Source: Haemonchus contortus (taxonomy: Eukaryota > Nematoda > Chromadorea > Rhabditida > Trichostrongylidae). From it: DNA of 64,000 nt. Of this stretch, positions 13,077-24,910 are shown piece after piece; position 1 is the stretch's first letter, and the number at the start of each line of letters is the position of its first letter. The notes beneath the pieces are model-generated. The model did not search any database, was not told the DNA's origin, and saw only the letters and a list, made by a program, of their open reading frames with translations. Location of the stretch: the NCBI GenBank assembly GCA_000469685.2, contig LS997562.1, positions 30,897,715 to 30,961,714 on the forward strand, given 5' to 3'. The translations under genes and the position numbers were made by a program.

Positions 13077-13408
13077 GACTTGATGCTGGTGACTACGATA
13101 GCAAGCTGGCCGAATCATGAGCCATAGTACGACCACTCTGGCCCAATCTAATGAAATGTATCGAAGTACTTGCACTTTCTCTGCCTATTCCTTTACTTAA
13201 TTCAAGCCACCTTAACGAGATCAAGGTCTCATTTCGATAACATTTGAATATTCCCGGAAAGAGCAGTCAGGAAAAGAAAGATTCAATAGGAATAAGTACA
13301 TTCAGGGTGCTTCCGTTAAAACCCCGTTTTGTGGTAGCTTTCAAAGATACCTGCAATCAGAGTCGCTGTTCAATCATATTAATGTAATCGAGTCCCAAAA
13401 AAAAAACC

Positions 13409-13492
13409 TCGGTCCGTTTTTAGAGTTTCCTTCGGCGGCAATCAAGCAGAATGCCCGATTACCGTCGAAGGAAAATCTAAAAAAAGTTCCGA
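13409..13492. other. Pre-miRNA-sized imperfect hairpin
   Basis: The arms 13409-13443 and 13457-13492 pair over about 33 positions with a few mismatches around a loop of 13 bases. The best-paired core is CCTTCGGCGGCAATC against GATTACCGTCGAAGG. Size and shape suit a microRNA precursor, but a tiny foldback element is equally possible. Confidence 0.4.
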
Positions 13493-13850
13493 TGCCTACC
13501 TACATAATTTGTTGCAAATACTGCAAAGCTATCGGAAGGATTCATGGGTGGAGTCTTACTGAAGCGAACAGGTACCCGAACGCCTCCCACTATATCTAAA
13601 AAATAAACTGGTTCTGGCACCTCCATTCCTTATCCCGTAGTGTGACCTCATTTAATTTGTTAAATGTTGACTTCTCGACTGAATTCAGTTGATATGATGT
13701 GGCTTCTATGAATCGGTGAATCCGTTACGATTCATAGTAGAAGGAAAACTCAAGTCTTCATCGTGTGACCATGAAATGTGAAATGCTGTAAGGTACGAAA
13801 TCAATCACGAGGTTAAAAATCATAGGAGTGTAGAAAACACTGCACAAAAC

Positions 13851-13883
13851 AGTTTGCCTGCTTCAAATCGCAGCAGGCAAACT
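13851..13883. repeat. Perfect 12 bp stem hairpin
   Basis: AGTTTGCCTGCT and AGCAGGCAAACT flank a 9 base loop. A third, weaker foldback (CTTCTATGAATCG / CGATTCATAGTAGAAG) lies close by at about 13703-13744. Confidence 0.7.
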
Positions 13884-13892
13884 AGATGAAAG

Positions 13893-16007
13893 GGGATGAC
13901 TTTTCGCACATTTCTGAAACTAAGCATAACAGTTTTCAGGTATGTCGGTGACATGGCTATGTAGTTTTTGAAGCATATGTTATAGTGACATAGTTTTGAT
14001 TTTTTGTAATGGTGATAGTATCAAGGTTTCCAATTCACACGACCATATTAGCACAGCTGACAATGGGTCTGGCAGAGGACCCAGCAGTCGATCAAAAAGC
14101 GAGGTCGCTCCACAGGCTGATGGATGAGGGTCCGTGGAGACCTAGCTTGTAACTGAAGTACCTCTCCCTAGCACTTTGGTTCGGTATTCTTCAGTCTGAA
14201 CCGTTTTGCATGTGAAGTTCCGGCATACTGCGTCATCTGTTTTTAATACAGAACCATTTAGGTTATTGCTGCTCTTCCAATAAGCTAAAACTATTGCAAT
14301 TTCACGAAATAGGCTTGTCCGGTGAGCGGAATGAAGTATGCGGAGTATTGGAAGAGTTAATCGTCAGGTCCCCACTCCGATTTTTAGCCTTTCTCCAAAA
14401 ATCTCATGATTTCGTTTTTTTTTTGTTATATTTAAATCGTAACATTTTGTGATTCTCAAAATTCCTCACACCTTTCTAAGAAGCAGAAGAGATCACCTTC
14501 TATCTCTTTTTCGAAGGTTCGGATCTCCCTGCTTCGCCGTTCTCAGAGCATAAGCTTCTTTTGCAAAAGTTGTCAACGCTCTATACGAGGAGTTTTCCGC
14601 TCTGTTGACTTTTGGTTGATCGCAGGTCAAGCAAATGGATTCACATTTGTCTGTCACTGGATCGCCTCCGTGATTAGCTGTATACACGTTCACATACACG
14701 TCTGCGTTGAAAGGTGAAATTCATGGCGCATCCAAAGGTGAGCGCTTAGTAATTATATTAGCAAAGAAAATCACCTTCAGAACAAAAGATTAAAACTGCT
14801 TCATTGCCGGCTTTTTGCAGTCGTGAGGGTCGTCAGACCTTTTTTCCAAGAAGCCAGTTGCGACGATTTCTCAGCAAAAAGTGACAGTGACCATGACGGC
14901 CCACATAATAATGAACGATAGCCTTCAAATTCGCTCGCGCGATTTAAAAATGATGGATTGTTTGTTCGGCCTTATCTGCTGCCATAGACCCGCATCAAGC
15001 TTCGCGAATGTCAATCGCAGCGATGAAAGCTTCTTCGCCGAAAGGACGTGGTGTGATCCCAGTGGAATTGAATAACGAAGATAACGGATACATTCGGTAG
15101 GAAAGTGCTCAAGAACTTGTAATAGGGAGTAAAACAGCAAAGAAAGTAGCAACAAAGTAATTAGAGGAGAAACTGTTGAATGATTGAAGCTACATAGTTG
15201 GACCTTCAGTATGGGCCTGGCATTCAAAGCTCCGCATCCTTTGTCGCAGACTTCAGATTGAGGACCGAGTTCCAGCCTTAGGTCAGAACACTTCCTTTTT
15301 TCCTTTTTTGCTCTCCACCAGGAAAATCGCTATCTCAATCTCCCTTTCTTCGATCAGGGAGCAGGAATGAATAATGACAGTGAGCACTGTTTGATTTGCA
15401 CTATGTTTGGTTGCTTCAACGATTCCAAAAAAAAACTTGAATCCCTGAGTTCCCTCGTAGGTTTGTACTTCCCAGCACATATTTTCTCCTTGCCTCTTTC
15501 TGCCCCTCGTTCTCCCTCTCTCTTCATGATTTAGAGGATGGCGACGTAGGGGATATTTAGAGGATGGCGACGTAGGGGACTCTGATGATGCTACTCGGAT
15601 ACACCTCAACCACCTAGATCAACAAGTCTTTCCATTTCTTCTTCACCGTCGCTAATTTCAAACAGGCGTTTCTTGGAAATAAACTAGTAATGTTAATTTT
15701 TACAAGAGTGCCTTTTCAAAATGAATGTGCTCACTATGTACGCATTAAACTCCATATCACTTACAAGTAGGACACGAATGCATGGCGCAAGCTGGAGTGA
15801 TAAATGCGTCTATGATTGCTGCTTCGCTTTAGGAAACACCTCGGTTTTATTTCTTTCCCTTGAGATCATTTGTTCTACTTTTTTCGCCACTTTTTTGTTT
15901 CCTTCATCATTTCATTCGGTTTTGTTAGCTGTAGTAATTAGTTGTACATATTTATTTATTTATTTATTTATTTATTGCTGTAAAACTCGACCTTTTTACT
16001 TTTCCAG
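13893..16007. other. Unassigned spacer with small repeats
   Basis: No supported gene. It contains a tandem duplication of a unit of about 23 bp (TTAGAGGATGGCGACGTAGG) around 15531-15580 and a short (TTTA)n run at about 15949-15976. Confidence 0.4.
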
Positions 16008-16034
16008 AAAAAGATTTCGGGTTCTATTGAAAAA

Positions 16035-16124
16035 ATGCTGATGGACGCACGATTCTCGTCAGAGTACTCGCAGATGCCGGAGTCAAACCCATGGGACCTC
16101 GACCAACTACTCCAAGGCGAACAG
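16035..16124 (+). CDS. Candidate first coding exon of the K2P channel gene
   Basis: A strong acceptor (TTTTCCAG, ending 16007) is followed by a short open leader, ATG at 16035 and 30 codons ending GGCGAACAG before a GTGAAA donor. The peptide begins MLMDARFSSEYSQMPESNPW. The exon ends in phase 0, and the TM1 exon at 24911 begins open in phase 0 (IIVPQ before its own Met), so the two join cleanly to give a cytosolic N-terminus. The acceptor plus leader is what a trans-spliced first exon looks like. Against this: the intron would be about 8.8 kb, and the TM1 exon could itself be the trans-spliced start (ATG 24926). Confidence 0.5.
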
Positions 16125-19100
16125 GTGAAATTTGATTACGCCGTCATCAGTGGATTTCCCGGGAATACGACACAAATCATTATGTACTGCTCCATAGTTT
16201 CTTCAAAGTCTAGCAAACATGATGAGTTTCAAAATGATTCCCTCATGTTTTGATTCTAGAGCAAGAATAAAAAAGAAAACTTAAAATAACAGCAGCATGG
16301 GTGATAAATGTTAGGAAAATAAGTTTCAAAGTTTCTTACATTCAAGAAATAAGAAGTGATAGCCCTTCTCGACTTTTAGTGACTTAGACAAGTCGAGATT
16401 TTCTACAGTACTACCAAGAATGGAGCAAAAAAAGAGAAGGTTTCCTTTTGAGCAAAGCTCACGATGTAAATAGCTACAGTTGGAGCTACAGATAGTCGCC
16501 GTCTTCTTCAAGTATGAAAGTTACATGATAAACAACCACATAATGTTGACCTCTACCTGCTTGAACATTCTCTTTCCCAACCTTTAAACTTTGAGCGACT
16601 CTTTCGTAAATTGTACGATGTAGTGGAAGTAGGGAGCAGTTTTCTGCACCTGTATTTCATTTCATTGGGGTCTCATAAAGAGCTAGTCGATGGAAGATAG
16701 GAAATTTGGGAAAGGTTGGAGGTGTTATATTTGCTTGGAATAAAAGGTAAGGCACAGCTGTCCACGAAAGATAACTGTTCATAAGAAAATCAACTTTTCG
16801 TGTTCTTGTCCAAGGCGTCATGCACACGCAGAATCCCAAATCTGACTTTGCTTTGAAATAAAATTTGTTGCTAAAGTTGTTCCCTGATACTGATCCCTAG
16901 TATCTACTTCGGCAGAGCAATCTATGAACGGAGTTGTGATGGTATTTCTTAGGTTAACGATTATTAGACGAAACCGAATTGAAAGAAATTGGAATCCTGT
17001 GCGTTCAGAGCGTTGATATGGAGCACAGGGGAAGGTGCGGTTTCATAGGCGTGGTACTATCATGAAAGCAGTCCTTGTGAGGAAATCTATTGCATCACGT
17101 GAAGCTTTCTTTGGGATCTGGAAATCTTTCATTGCTGGATAAGTATACGAGTTCGACTCTCAACAAATCTGGCGTAGCTTTGAATAAATTTGGTAAGATT
17201 TTTTTTATAAAACCTGCTACCAGGATGATAAACAAGCTTTTATCAACCTATGTTTCGGCTTCATCGCCTTCTTTAGGGTCTTGAAATTTTTGGTTTATCG
17301 CTATCCATCCCTCATTCAGCAATTAAAATTTTGAAATACGGTTCCCTAGACCCGGTGTTTCTAGATGGGGTTCTCGGTCGAGCAAGGATGTAGACCCTCC
17401 TTGGATGCTCCTGATCTTCGAAACACGTTCATGGCCCTGCTAGCAAGTGTTATAGAATCTGAAACCATTACGGGCTGCATTGCTCTACGGTATAGGATAA
17501 TGCGAACCGTTTCGTCAATAGATCTGAAAGGCCACGGAAAGCTCTTGACATCAGCGACCATTAAAGGGAAGGCAACACATAAGGATGAAGTAGTGGGTGG
17601 TAGCAGGGACCATATACGCATCACTGCACATCATTTTTTTTACTCTCTGGAACCTCTCGAAGCCAGTACATTGGGTTCAAAAAAACGCTGAATCGCCTCA
17701 AGAATGAACAAGATTGTAAGCTGCCGTGAGATCAATATAAAAAAGTTTTCGGTCTCCAACGAAAAGTCCCGTAAGATGCAAAAGTGGCCTGCCTTGAAAA
17801 ACCATTCATAGTACTATGTTCATGAACCGTCATCCTTACTAATGCACTGGACCACCATCCAGTCGCAAGTACATCAAGATTTTTTTGTGAGCGTCTGTTA
17901 GGTGCCCGCTTCTGAATCACCTCAATAACTTCTTTAGAGAATCGCTAGGCAAATTTGGTAGGCAGATTTGAGATCATTTTGAGTGCTCAATTTGTCTTGG
18001 GCCATCCCCTTGCGGGAGGGCCAAAAATCAACAAAAAATCGCAATGGTGAGAAATCGTCATTTCCTAAACTCGTTAGTTAGGAGTTTCAAATGTCCGAGG
18101 GCACTACAACGGCACTCGTCGTTTGTCGTCTCGCTAAATTTCTGCGTAGACAGTGATTTGTACGAACCCTAGATAAGCATTTGGAGAGGCATTGAAAATG
18201 TCAAACCCCCTTTTCTATTCATCAGTTCTTTTTTGGCTCCATTTCTTGCCGATCCAGTCATGCTTTTTTATGAGAAGGGCAAACCGCAGATTTGTTCTAA
18301 GCTTACCTTACAGATCCAGTGACGCGATTATTGTCGGAAGACGCTTTGGTAAGAAATGCAGAAATGTCATAAGATATATTCAATGTCTCATATAGAGGAA
18401 AGTCTGTGCATGCATGTAAAAGAAGTTATTCGGCCACGTCCTCGAAGCTTCAGGCAATCTATGACCTCATATAGGCTTTCTGTGCTCCAAAACTGACTCG
18501 CCTTCAAGGGCCGAAATCATCGAAATGATTGCATGTTGACCCAGTAATATTGTACGGAGGTGGCAGGTATCGAATTCTTACGAAACTCTTGAAGTAACGG
18601 AAACGAACGTATTCATTCCAAAAACTCTTTGTGTTTCCTTACTATAGTTAAATCCAACCTCTTCTCGTTCTCGGAGCTGCTCCGGCAGACGATTTAAGAG
18701 CACAAAAACGCTGAGTGGCTTGGCCCAGTGCTGTCAATCATTGTTTAGTCCCAGAGAAAAAAACCCGCATGGTTCCGAATACATACGAGTGTGTGACACA
18801 TTTCAGACTGACTGGCTCACTTATTTAGTAAATTAAACGCTACTTGACAGATGTTCGTTCTAGTACCGCCTGTCATTTCCACAGTACCTACGCGCATGTT
18901 CCTAGCCCCTTAACCGCAGACCAATAAAGGCTTTGCTGAAAGAAAGGAACGGGTTCAAAAGATGGATGAAAGCGAAAGGAGGTCTAGAGCGCCTCACTCT
19001 TCATAGATGACACCATTTTTCTTCAAAGAGAGCTATTCGATCCCAGTTATCGCGTTCCATTACTTGTCAATCCATCTTCACAAGAAAGGACATCTTGGGA

Positions 19101-21382
19101 ACAGCCAATGTTTGGCGGGTGGTAATGAAACGAGGAGAGTGTTCTCATTAACTCACACTCCCCATCAGCCTTGAACACACACAGAGACACACATACACAC
19201 ACGCAGACCTTCGTGAACACATCAACGTCTTAACACTCTTCTTGGCAAAAGGCGCATTCAGACCATTCAGCTGTTTTCGCTCTGTCGCCATACTCTTCAT
19301 CTATTGATCTTGTGAGTTTTTTTCAGTATTTCGGCGAAGTTCTTGAAAGCTATGAATTTTGCTGCCGAAAAGTGTCTAAACTGGTCATATTTCACTGAAC
19401 TGCTCAAGAGCTTTGAGTCTTCGAGCAATTGAGGAAGCAAAGCCGGAAACTTGCTGAAGAAGCAGTTTTGACCAAACCCTCTTCGACAATCCGCAGCCGT
19501 CCTTTTCCATTGCTCGCTTGCTATTCCTCTGATATTTCAATACTCCTAAGTAGGGCTGTACCTTTATAAACCTCGTTTCGGCCTATTGAGAGCACCCCTT
19601 CTAGGAGAAGAACACCTGGCTTTTGCCCCCATTTTTCCAGAATAGCTCAATCCTTCTTTTCTACGTCCGTTTGCGCCATTTTTCCACACTCTTCTGCTCA
19701 CAGCTTTCTCGTTGCTATCAGTTTCTGGGATCCCCTTTTTTGTCCTGCGCCTTTCCTTACCCAACACTGTATAATTGGGTCCTTTTTCGCTTTCCCCCGT
19801 GCTGCCTTCTCTCCCTTTTCTTTTACATGCTTCTATCTGAATTTTTTGTCCGTCCTATCCTTCAAATTTACCTTCCTACTTCTATTTACTTCCCTATTTT
19901 TCCGATAGTACTTATATTAAATAGAAAAAATAAATCAAACGTGTTCAGTAGAGATGATCTTAAAAAAGTGCATGAAAGTTCATAACACAATTTCCATATT
20001 TGTAGAAATTTCAAAAACTTTACTGATTGATAGTAAAGTCAAGAAGCATTCGTTATGGTAGGTTCGTTACCGAACCGGGGAAGTCATCCATCGTGTGGGT
20101 GTACCGGAAAGGAGCCAACGGGCTCTTTCTTATGGGTGCTCATCCGTTGGTCCACTGTCTCTGTTGTGCTCAGCGAGGCCACATCCCTCGAATTCGCAAT
20201 TTGTATCAATACAAAGGCGACTTTGCTATTTGGTGATGAAGGAAGATTTGATTCAAACATATACACCGATGGTTCTATCCTCAGTTATGTATGGGAACAT
20301 AATTTCAGCCCGCTTCTTCAAAAACCTACTGAGAAACTACTGCTAATTTAAAAAATGGCTATAGAGTAGTGTTAGTGTTCCAATGTAAGAGTAAACTGTG
20401 CACGGGGGTACGTACTGTGAGCAACGGCCCAACAGGATGTTAACAACCGAAACATGGGCTTTAGCACCATCACCCTTCCAGAAGTGTTTAATTTTTTGGT
20501 TTTACATTTTCTCGCTTGAAAGTGTTACTGATACCTTTCTACTACTTTGTCGTGGGGTTGCCCCTGATCAAAAATGATGGATAAAGCGTTTTGCTGTATT
20601 AAAGCACCTAGCCTTTCTATCCCGACCCCGGATGATAGATCTCGGACCATGCGTATGACAGCGTTTCTATGCCAACTCAGCTTTCTTGATCAAGGAATTT
20701 GAAGAATTGGGATTTTTAAAAACTTGATTGATGTAAAGGTGGTTTTGCTCATGAATGAATGGGTCAGGTTTACTGAAAGTTTTATCACCATAGAACGAAT
20801 TCAGCAAAAGCAAGGGGCCTCAAAGGGATTGAACCACTGGATAAGGCGTGGTATCATCATGCAAGCGGAGCTCATGCAAACATGAAATTCTTCCATTCCT
20901 CTGGTGCATTCCCTCGAATTAACTGCAAAAACGAAGCGCCAGTTCTGTGACGTGTTGGTGAATACATTTGACTTCTCTTCCACTGAGAGACTCCCAAGAC
21001 CACTTTCACATTCCCTCTCAGCTACTCACATTTCACGAAATGCACCTTTCATATTTTGAACGACCCTTAGGTAATTTCTTACCCTTGGTATGGATCGATA
21101 GTTTTGCATGGAAAGTGAGGGTATGGCACATTTTCTTTATTCATGTATCCAGGGAGAATACAATTTAATTTGCATAAAATTGCCGAACTCCAAGTTTTTT
21201 TTATAACAATGCTGTCCTCAATCAAGACCGACTGCCATTGATGCTATTCCTAACTGTCACCTTCCTTTGAACATCCCTTACTCATCAAATATGCTATTTA
21301 TTTTCGTCAAGACCCTCCCTTCCAAGCTCCTACCGTAATTTACCACAGTATTCCCTTTCATTTGTGCCCATTTAAGCCTAAC
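16125..21382. other. Probable long first intron of the K2P gene, or intergenic
   Basis: No other convincing exon seen. The region around 17361-17691 is open on both strands, but no domain is recognised and no splice pattern was found. A (CA)-rich patch lies near 19177-19202. Confidence 0.35.
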
Positions 21383-21395
21383 AATGACATTTAGT

Positions 21396-21695
21396 GGGCG
21401 GAGGCGTAGTGGCAAGTAGCGCACTATCTCACACGCACTATCTCAGGGGTTCGAATCCCGGATCGATATCCGCCTAGGCCAAACAAGCCTTCCATCTCCC
21501 GGGGTCGGTTAACTGGTACCAGACTCGTCTGGGAGGATAAAAGCACTGACATGTACATCGGCTGGCCACCGCAAGTCATTGTATAGGCCACATACACACT
21601 CATTACGCCACTTCGATTCTGAATGGAAGTCGAGTGCGTGGGCGCATCCTTCAGACAGGGTTGATTAACGCCCAAAACTTTATCCTTTTTATCCC
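21396..21695 (+). mobile_element. Full-length tRNA-derived SINE with 13 bp target-site duplications
   Basis: The head resembles a tRNA: GTAGTGGCAAGTAGCGC fits an A box and GGGGTTCGAATCCC a B box and T-arm, while the acceptor stem is degenerate. An unrelated body follows (CATCGGCTGGCCACCGCAAG, then GAGTGCGTGGGCGCATCC) and a TTTATCCTTTTTATCCC tail. AATGACATTTAGT at 21383-21395 and AATGGCATTTAGT at 21696-21708 differ by one base and are the target-site duplication. Partial copies lie at 51655-51779, 54780-54935 and, inverted, 4774-5200. Confidence 0.85.
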
Positions 21696-21708
21696 AATGG
21701 CATTTAGT

Positions 21709-24700
21709 CTAGCTCAGTGGATGAAACAAAAATTGTAAAAGGTATTGAAGATTCTGACAACTCACCGTAAAAATTACCCTTGCCACGCCAAATGCACTGC
21801 TAGATGAAGGACGGTAGCAAATGGGGTTCCTAAACTTCGTGAGAATCAGGAAGACGCTCAGCGGAAATGTGGACCACCTTGAATCAGTAGAACTGCATAC
21901 CTTTAAGTTAGATTCGGATGTCCCACCTTACACCTTCGAATGTGACCACTGAGCAACCTTTCAGAGAACACGACCGCTCCCACAACCACTCTGATACAAG
22001 CATTGTTCAGGGTGCAGGCGAGTTCCCTGACAATAGCACGGAATCTATTCTTTAAAGTACATTCTGGGCTAATCCCATGCTGCCAGTCACTGCTACATAT
22101 CGAATTCCATAACGATGTTTTCAAAGCAACAGAATTTGTCCGTTCATTGTTTTTGTGGCCATTCGACATGGGCGAAGCGAAAGAAAGGAAGCCCAACGAG
22201 GAGTGGACGGGCTGTCAGTTTAGAGCCTCATCTAGCAATCCTCGCTTCAGAAGGCGGCACCACTATATGGCCTATGTAACAAATTTGGCATGAAGCATGA
22301 TCGGTCCCTCGGGTCGTTTGGCGGCCGTCCAATTCCTACGCAAAGTGTGCTAATTACTTCTACGATATCCATCCAAGTAATGAAATTCGCAGCCTACGAG
22401 GAACATCATCTCTGCCTCCTTTCTTACACACAAGAAAAACGACTCATTCCAATATCACAGAGCTGAATATCCTATAAAATTTGCTATTCAATATCGCGAT
22501 ATTGTGTTCTGCATCGTTCAATTCCCCAGAATCAGCTTCCAATAGCGCCTAACTGTCCCGAAAATGTCCAAATTCTATCTTAATCATTCCTTATCCTTAC
22601 AACTCTGTCAAACTTACTGATCCTAGCTCAAAAACGAAACTCTGTTCGAAAGTAATGTGTCCGATTAAATGGGAATATGGCTTTAGAGACCAGCGAAGCA
22701 ATATTAAGGATTACAAGATTTCTCGAAAAGATCATTTCTGAGCCGACCAAAACTACATTCCCCAATGTTTTTTGACCTTCCTGCCATATCCACATTGCTC
22801 TCTTCGTTGTCTTCATAACTTTCTTGCACCTTACTAACCCCAGTAAATGAATTCGAAAATATGAATTAATGACCTTTTAACGCCACAGAATTATGCAAAA
22901 AAATGCTGGTTCTGATGGAGGTACGGTACTCAGGTTATATTTACTTATTTACTCATTTATTTACGATTACAATTCCTTACCGATTGAGGGACTGTATTTA
23001 TTTATTCATTTATTTCGATGCACGGAAATGTGCACTAAAGCGAAATCAGATAATAAGAAAAAAGTTTCGAACTTCAAAGGAAGCAGACTGTAAAAGAGGG
23101 GTTGCTTATTATCGCAGAAGATACACAATCAATCTTTATTATAATAAAATCTACATAAAACACCCTCCCAACGACTGTCACAGAATTGAGTGCTGTCCCG
23201 AATCACTGCTCGGCGTCAGCCAACTGCTTCTGGTTTGGTAAGAAAAAAAGACAAATAGGCATCGGCTGCCTCCATAAATCATTATTATTGCCAAACATTT
23301 GAGCTTCACCAAAAAGCCAATCCTATAGACCATTTCAAAAAGGATTGGTCGAAGTTGAGTAAACGAGTAAACTGTATCATTCATTCATCTCACGCCTAAG
23401 GAGCGTTCTCAGTTGTTAGTCGGAGAACAGCCCCATGCGCTCACCTAAATAGTGTTACGCTATGCAAATAACTTACCTTTCCTGCCGTGCATTTATATGT
23501 TTAAATATCAAAATAAGGTCAGAATTCAGAATTTCTTACTTTGTTCCCACGTAATGCGGAGCCCAGAGAGAGCGCTGGCGGGGATTAATTGGTTGTGCAT
23601 AACGGTAGAATGCGTGGAACCAACAGGCAAGACTTCATTCGAGCATCAACTTGACGTTTCTTTCTGGGGCTTTCTCCTGAATTAACTGCAGAACGATATC
23701 CCAATTTTGCTAATTTTGCACGCTATCGGTGGGTACATTTCATGTCTTCTCCAGTAAGAGAGCATAAAATATCTACATTTTCTTTTTTGAGCCCCATGAC
23801 ACACATCTTGTTGTCACAATGACAGTAGATAGGCCGAGAGTTTTTCTGGAGTGGTTGTTCATCCGCAATATTGCTTCCGCTTTGAAGAACCGAGGGCAAT
23901 TTGAAAATCGAGATGCAGAGCGTCAACGAAAATTATCACATCAAGACAATCAAATGATAAAAAGTGATAACAGAGTGTCATGCTTTTTGATACTTGGAAA
24001 AAAATATAGCAAAGGGTAAATGCGACTGAAAACCGGCTATGATTGCAACCTTTTGAGCTCCCGAAAGTGACAGTATGAAAATCAGATGTTATTCACCGAC
24101 CGCTATGATTTTTTTTCACAACAAAACACCATCAATCTTTGAGCTATCCTTTGCGGTTGACAATTTTACATGTCCCTGAGGGACTGCGAAAAAAGTGTTA
24201 GTGTTTTTCAAAGAGAAAAGATTTTTCTCTTAGAAAAACTTACAAAACCTCTCAAACGCAGGGAATTGGCCAATGTTCGCGAACAACATAGGATTCCTTC
24301 CCGAGCATCATCAAAAAGAATAGCGAAGACAATAGTAAATGAGATGGATACTTTGATATCCGGATGTTTTTTTAGTGTAAAAGCTACAACGAATACGAAT
24401 CGAATTAGTCAACCATTAGAGAAAATCAGCATCTTCTACGCATTTTTCATTCTTAACACAATGTCCTGCCTATTCCTCTCAATTGTCTGGATCCCCCGGC
24501 GAATCTGTTCCTTTTAAAAATTCCTTCATCGCTCTCCTCTATAGCAGACTTAGTCGGAGCCCCGTTATGAAGGCTGTCTTGATCCGTTGTTGATGAGATG
24601 CAAGGGATTAAGGGAATAGAATATTCGGTGCAGATCCAGTCTTATTTGTCGTCTATATTCGTTCTCTACTATCCAATTACTGCTTTCTGATAGAACTGCT

Positions 24701-24910
24701 ATGGGCTTCATTGCCACACCTCTATCGTACACCGGTCGAGCTACCACCTTGCGGATCGGTAGTACCTTTGCCGATTCGCGGTCGAGTGCTAATGCTACAC
24801 AGGTCAGAAATGTTTTGCGTCTAGCTATGAAAGGTTTGAATGAAACTTTGGTGTAAAGCAAACTAAAGCTTCCGCTCACTACAAAAAATCAAGGACCATT
24901 GTTGTTTCAG
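21709..24910. other. Unassigned DNA upstream of the K2P TM1 exon
   Basis: No supported exon. A diverged dispersed repeat seems shared by 20815-20990 and 23580-23760 (both carry a TGAATTAACTGC / CGAATTAACTGC core). Low-complexity TTTATTTA runs lie at 22935-23015. Confidence 0.35.

Noticed and set aside
17361..17691. Overlapping 87 and 108 aa ORFs
   Set aside because: Open on both strands, but no homologue recognised and no splice signals; possibly an old dispersed repeat.
21396..21475. Possible functional tRNA gene
   Set aside because: A- and B-box-like motifs are present but the acceptor stem does not pair and the sequence continues into a SINE body with target duplications.
22903..23241. 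112 aa plus ORF rich in Tyr, Leu, Phe, Ile
   Set aside because: It reads through TTTATTTA low-complexity DNA; no domain or splice support.
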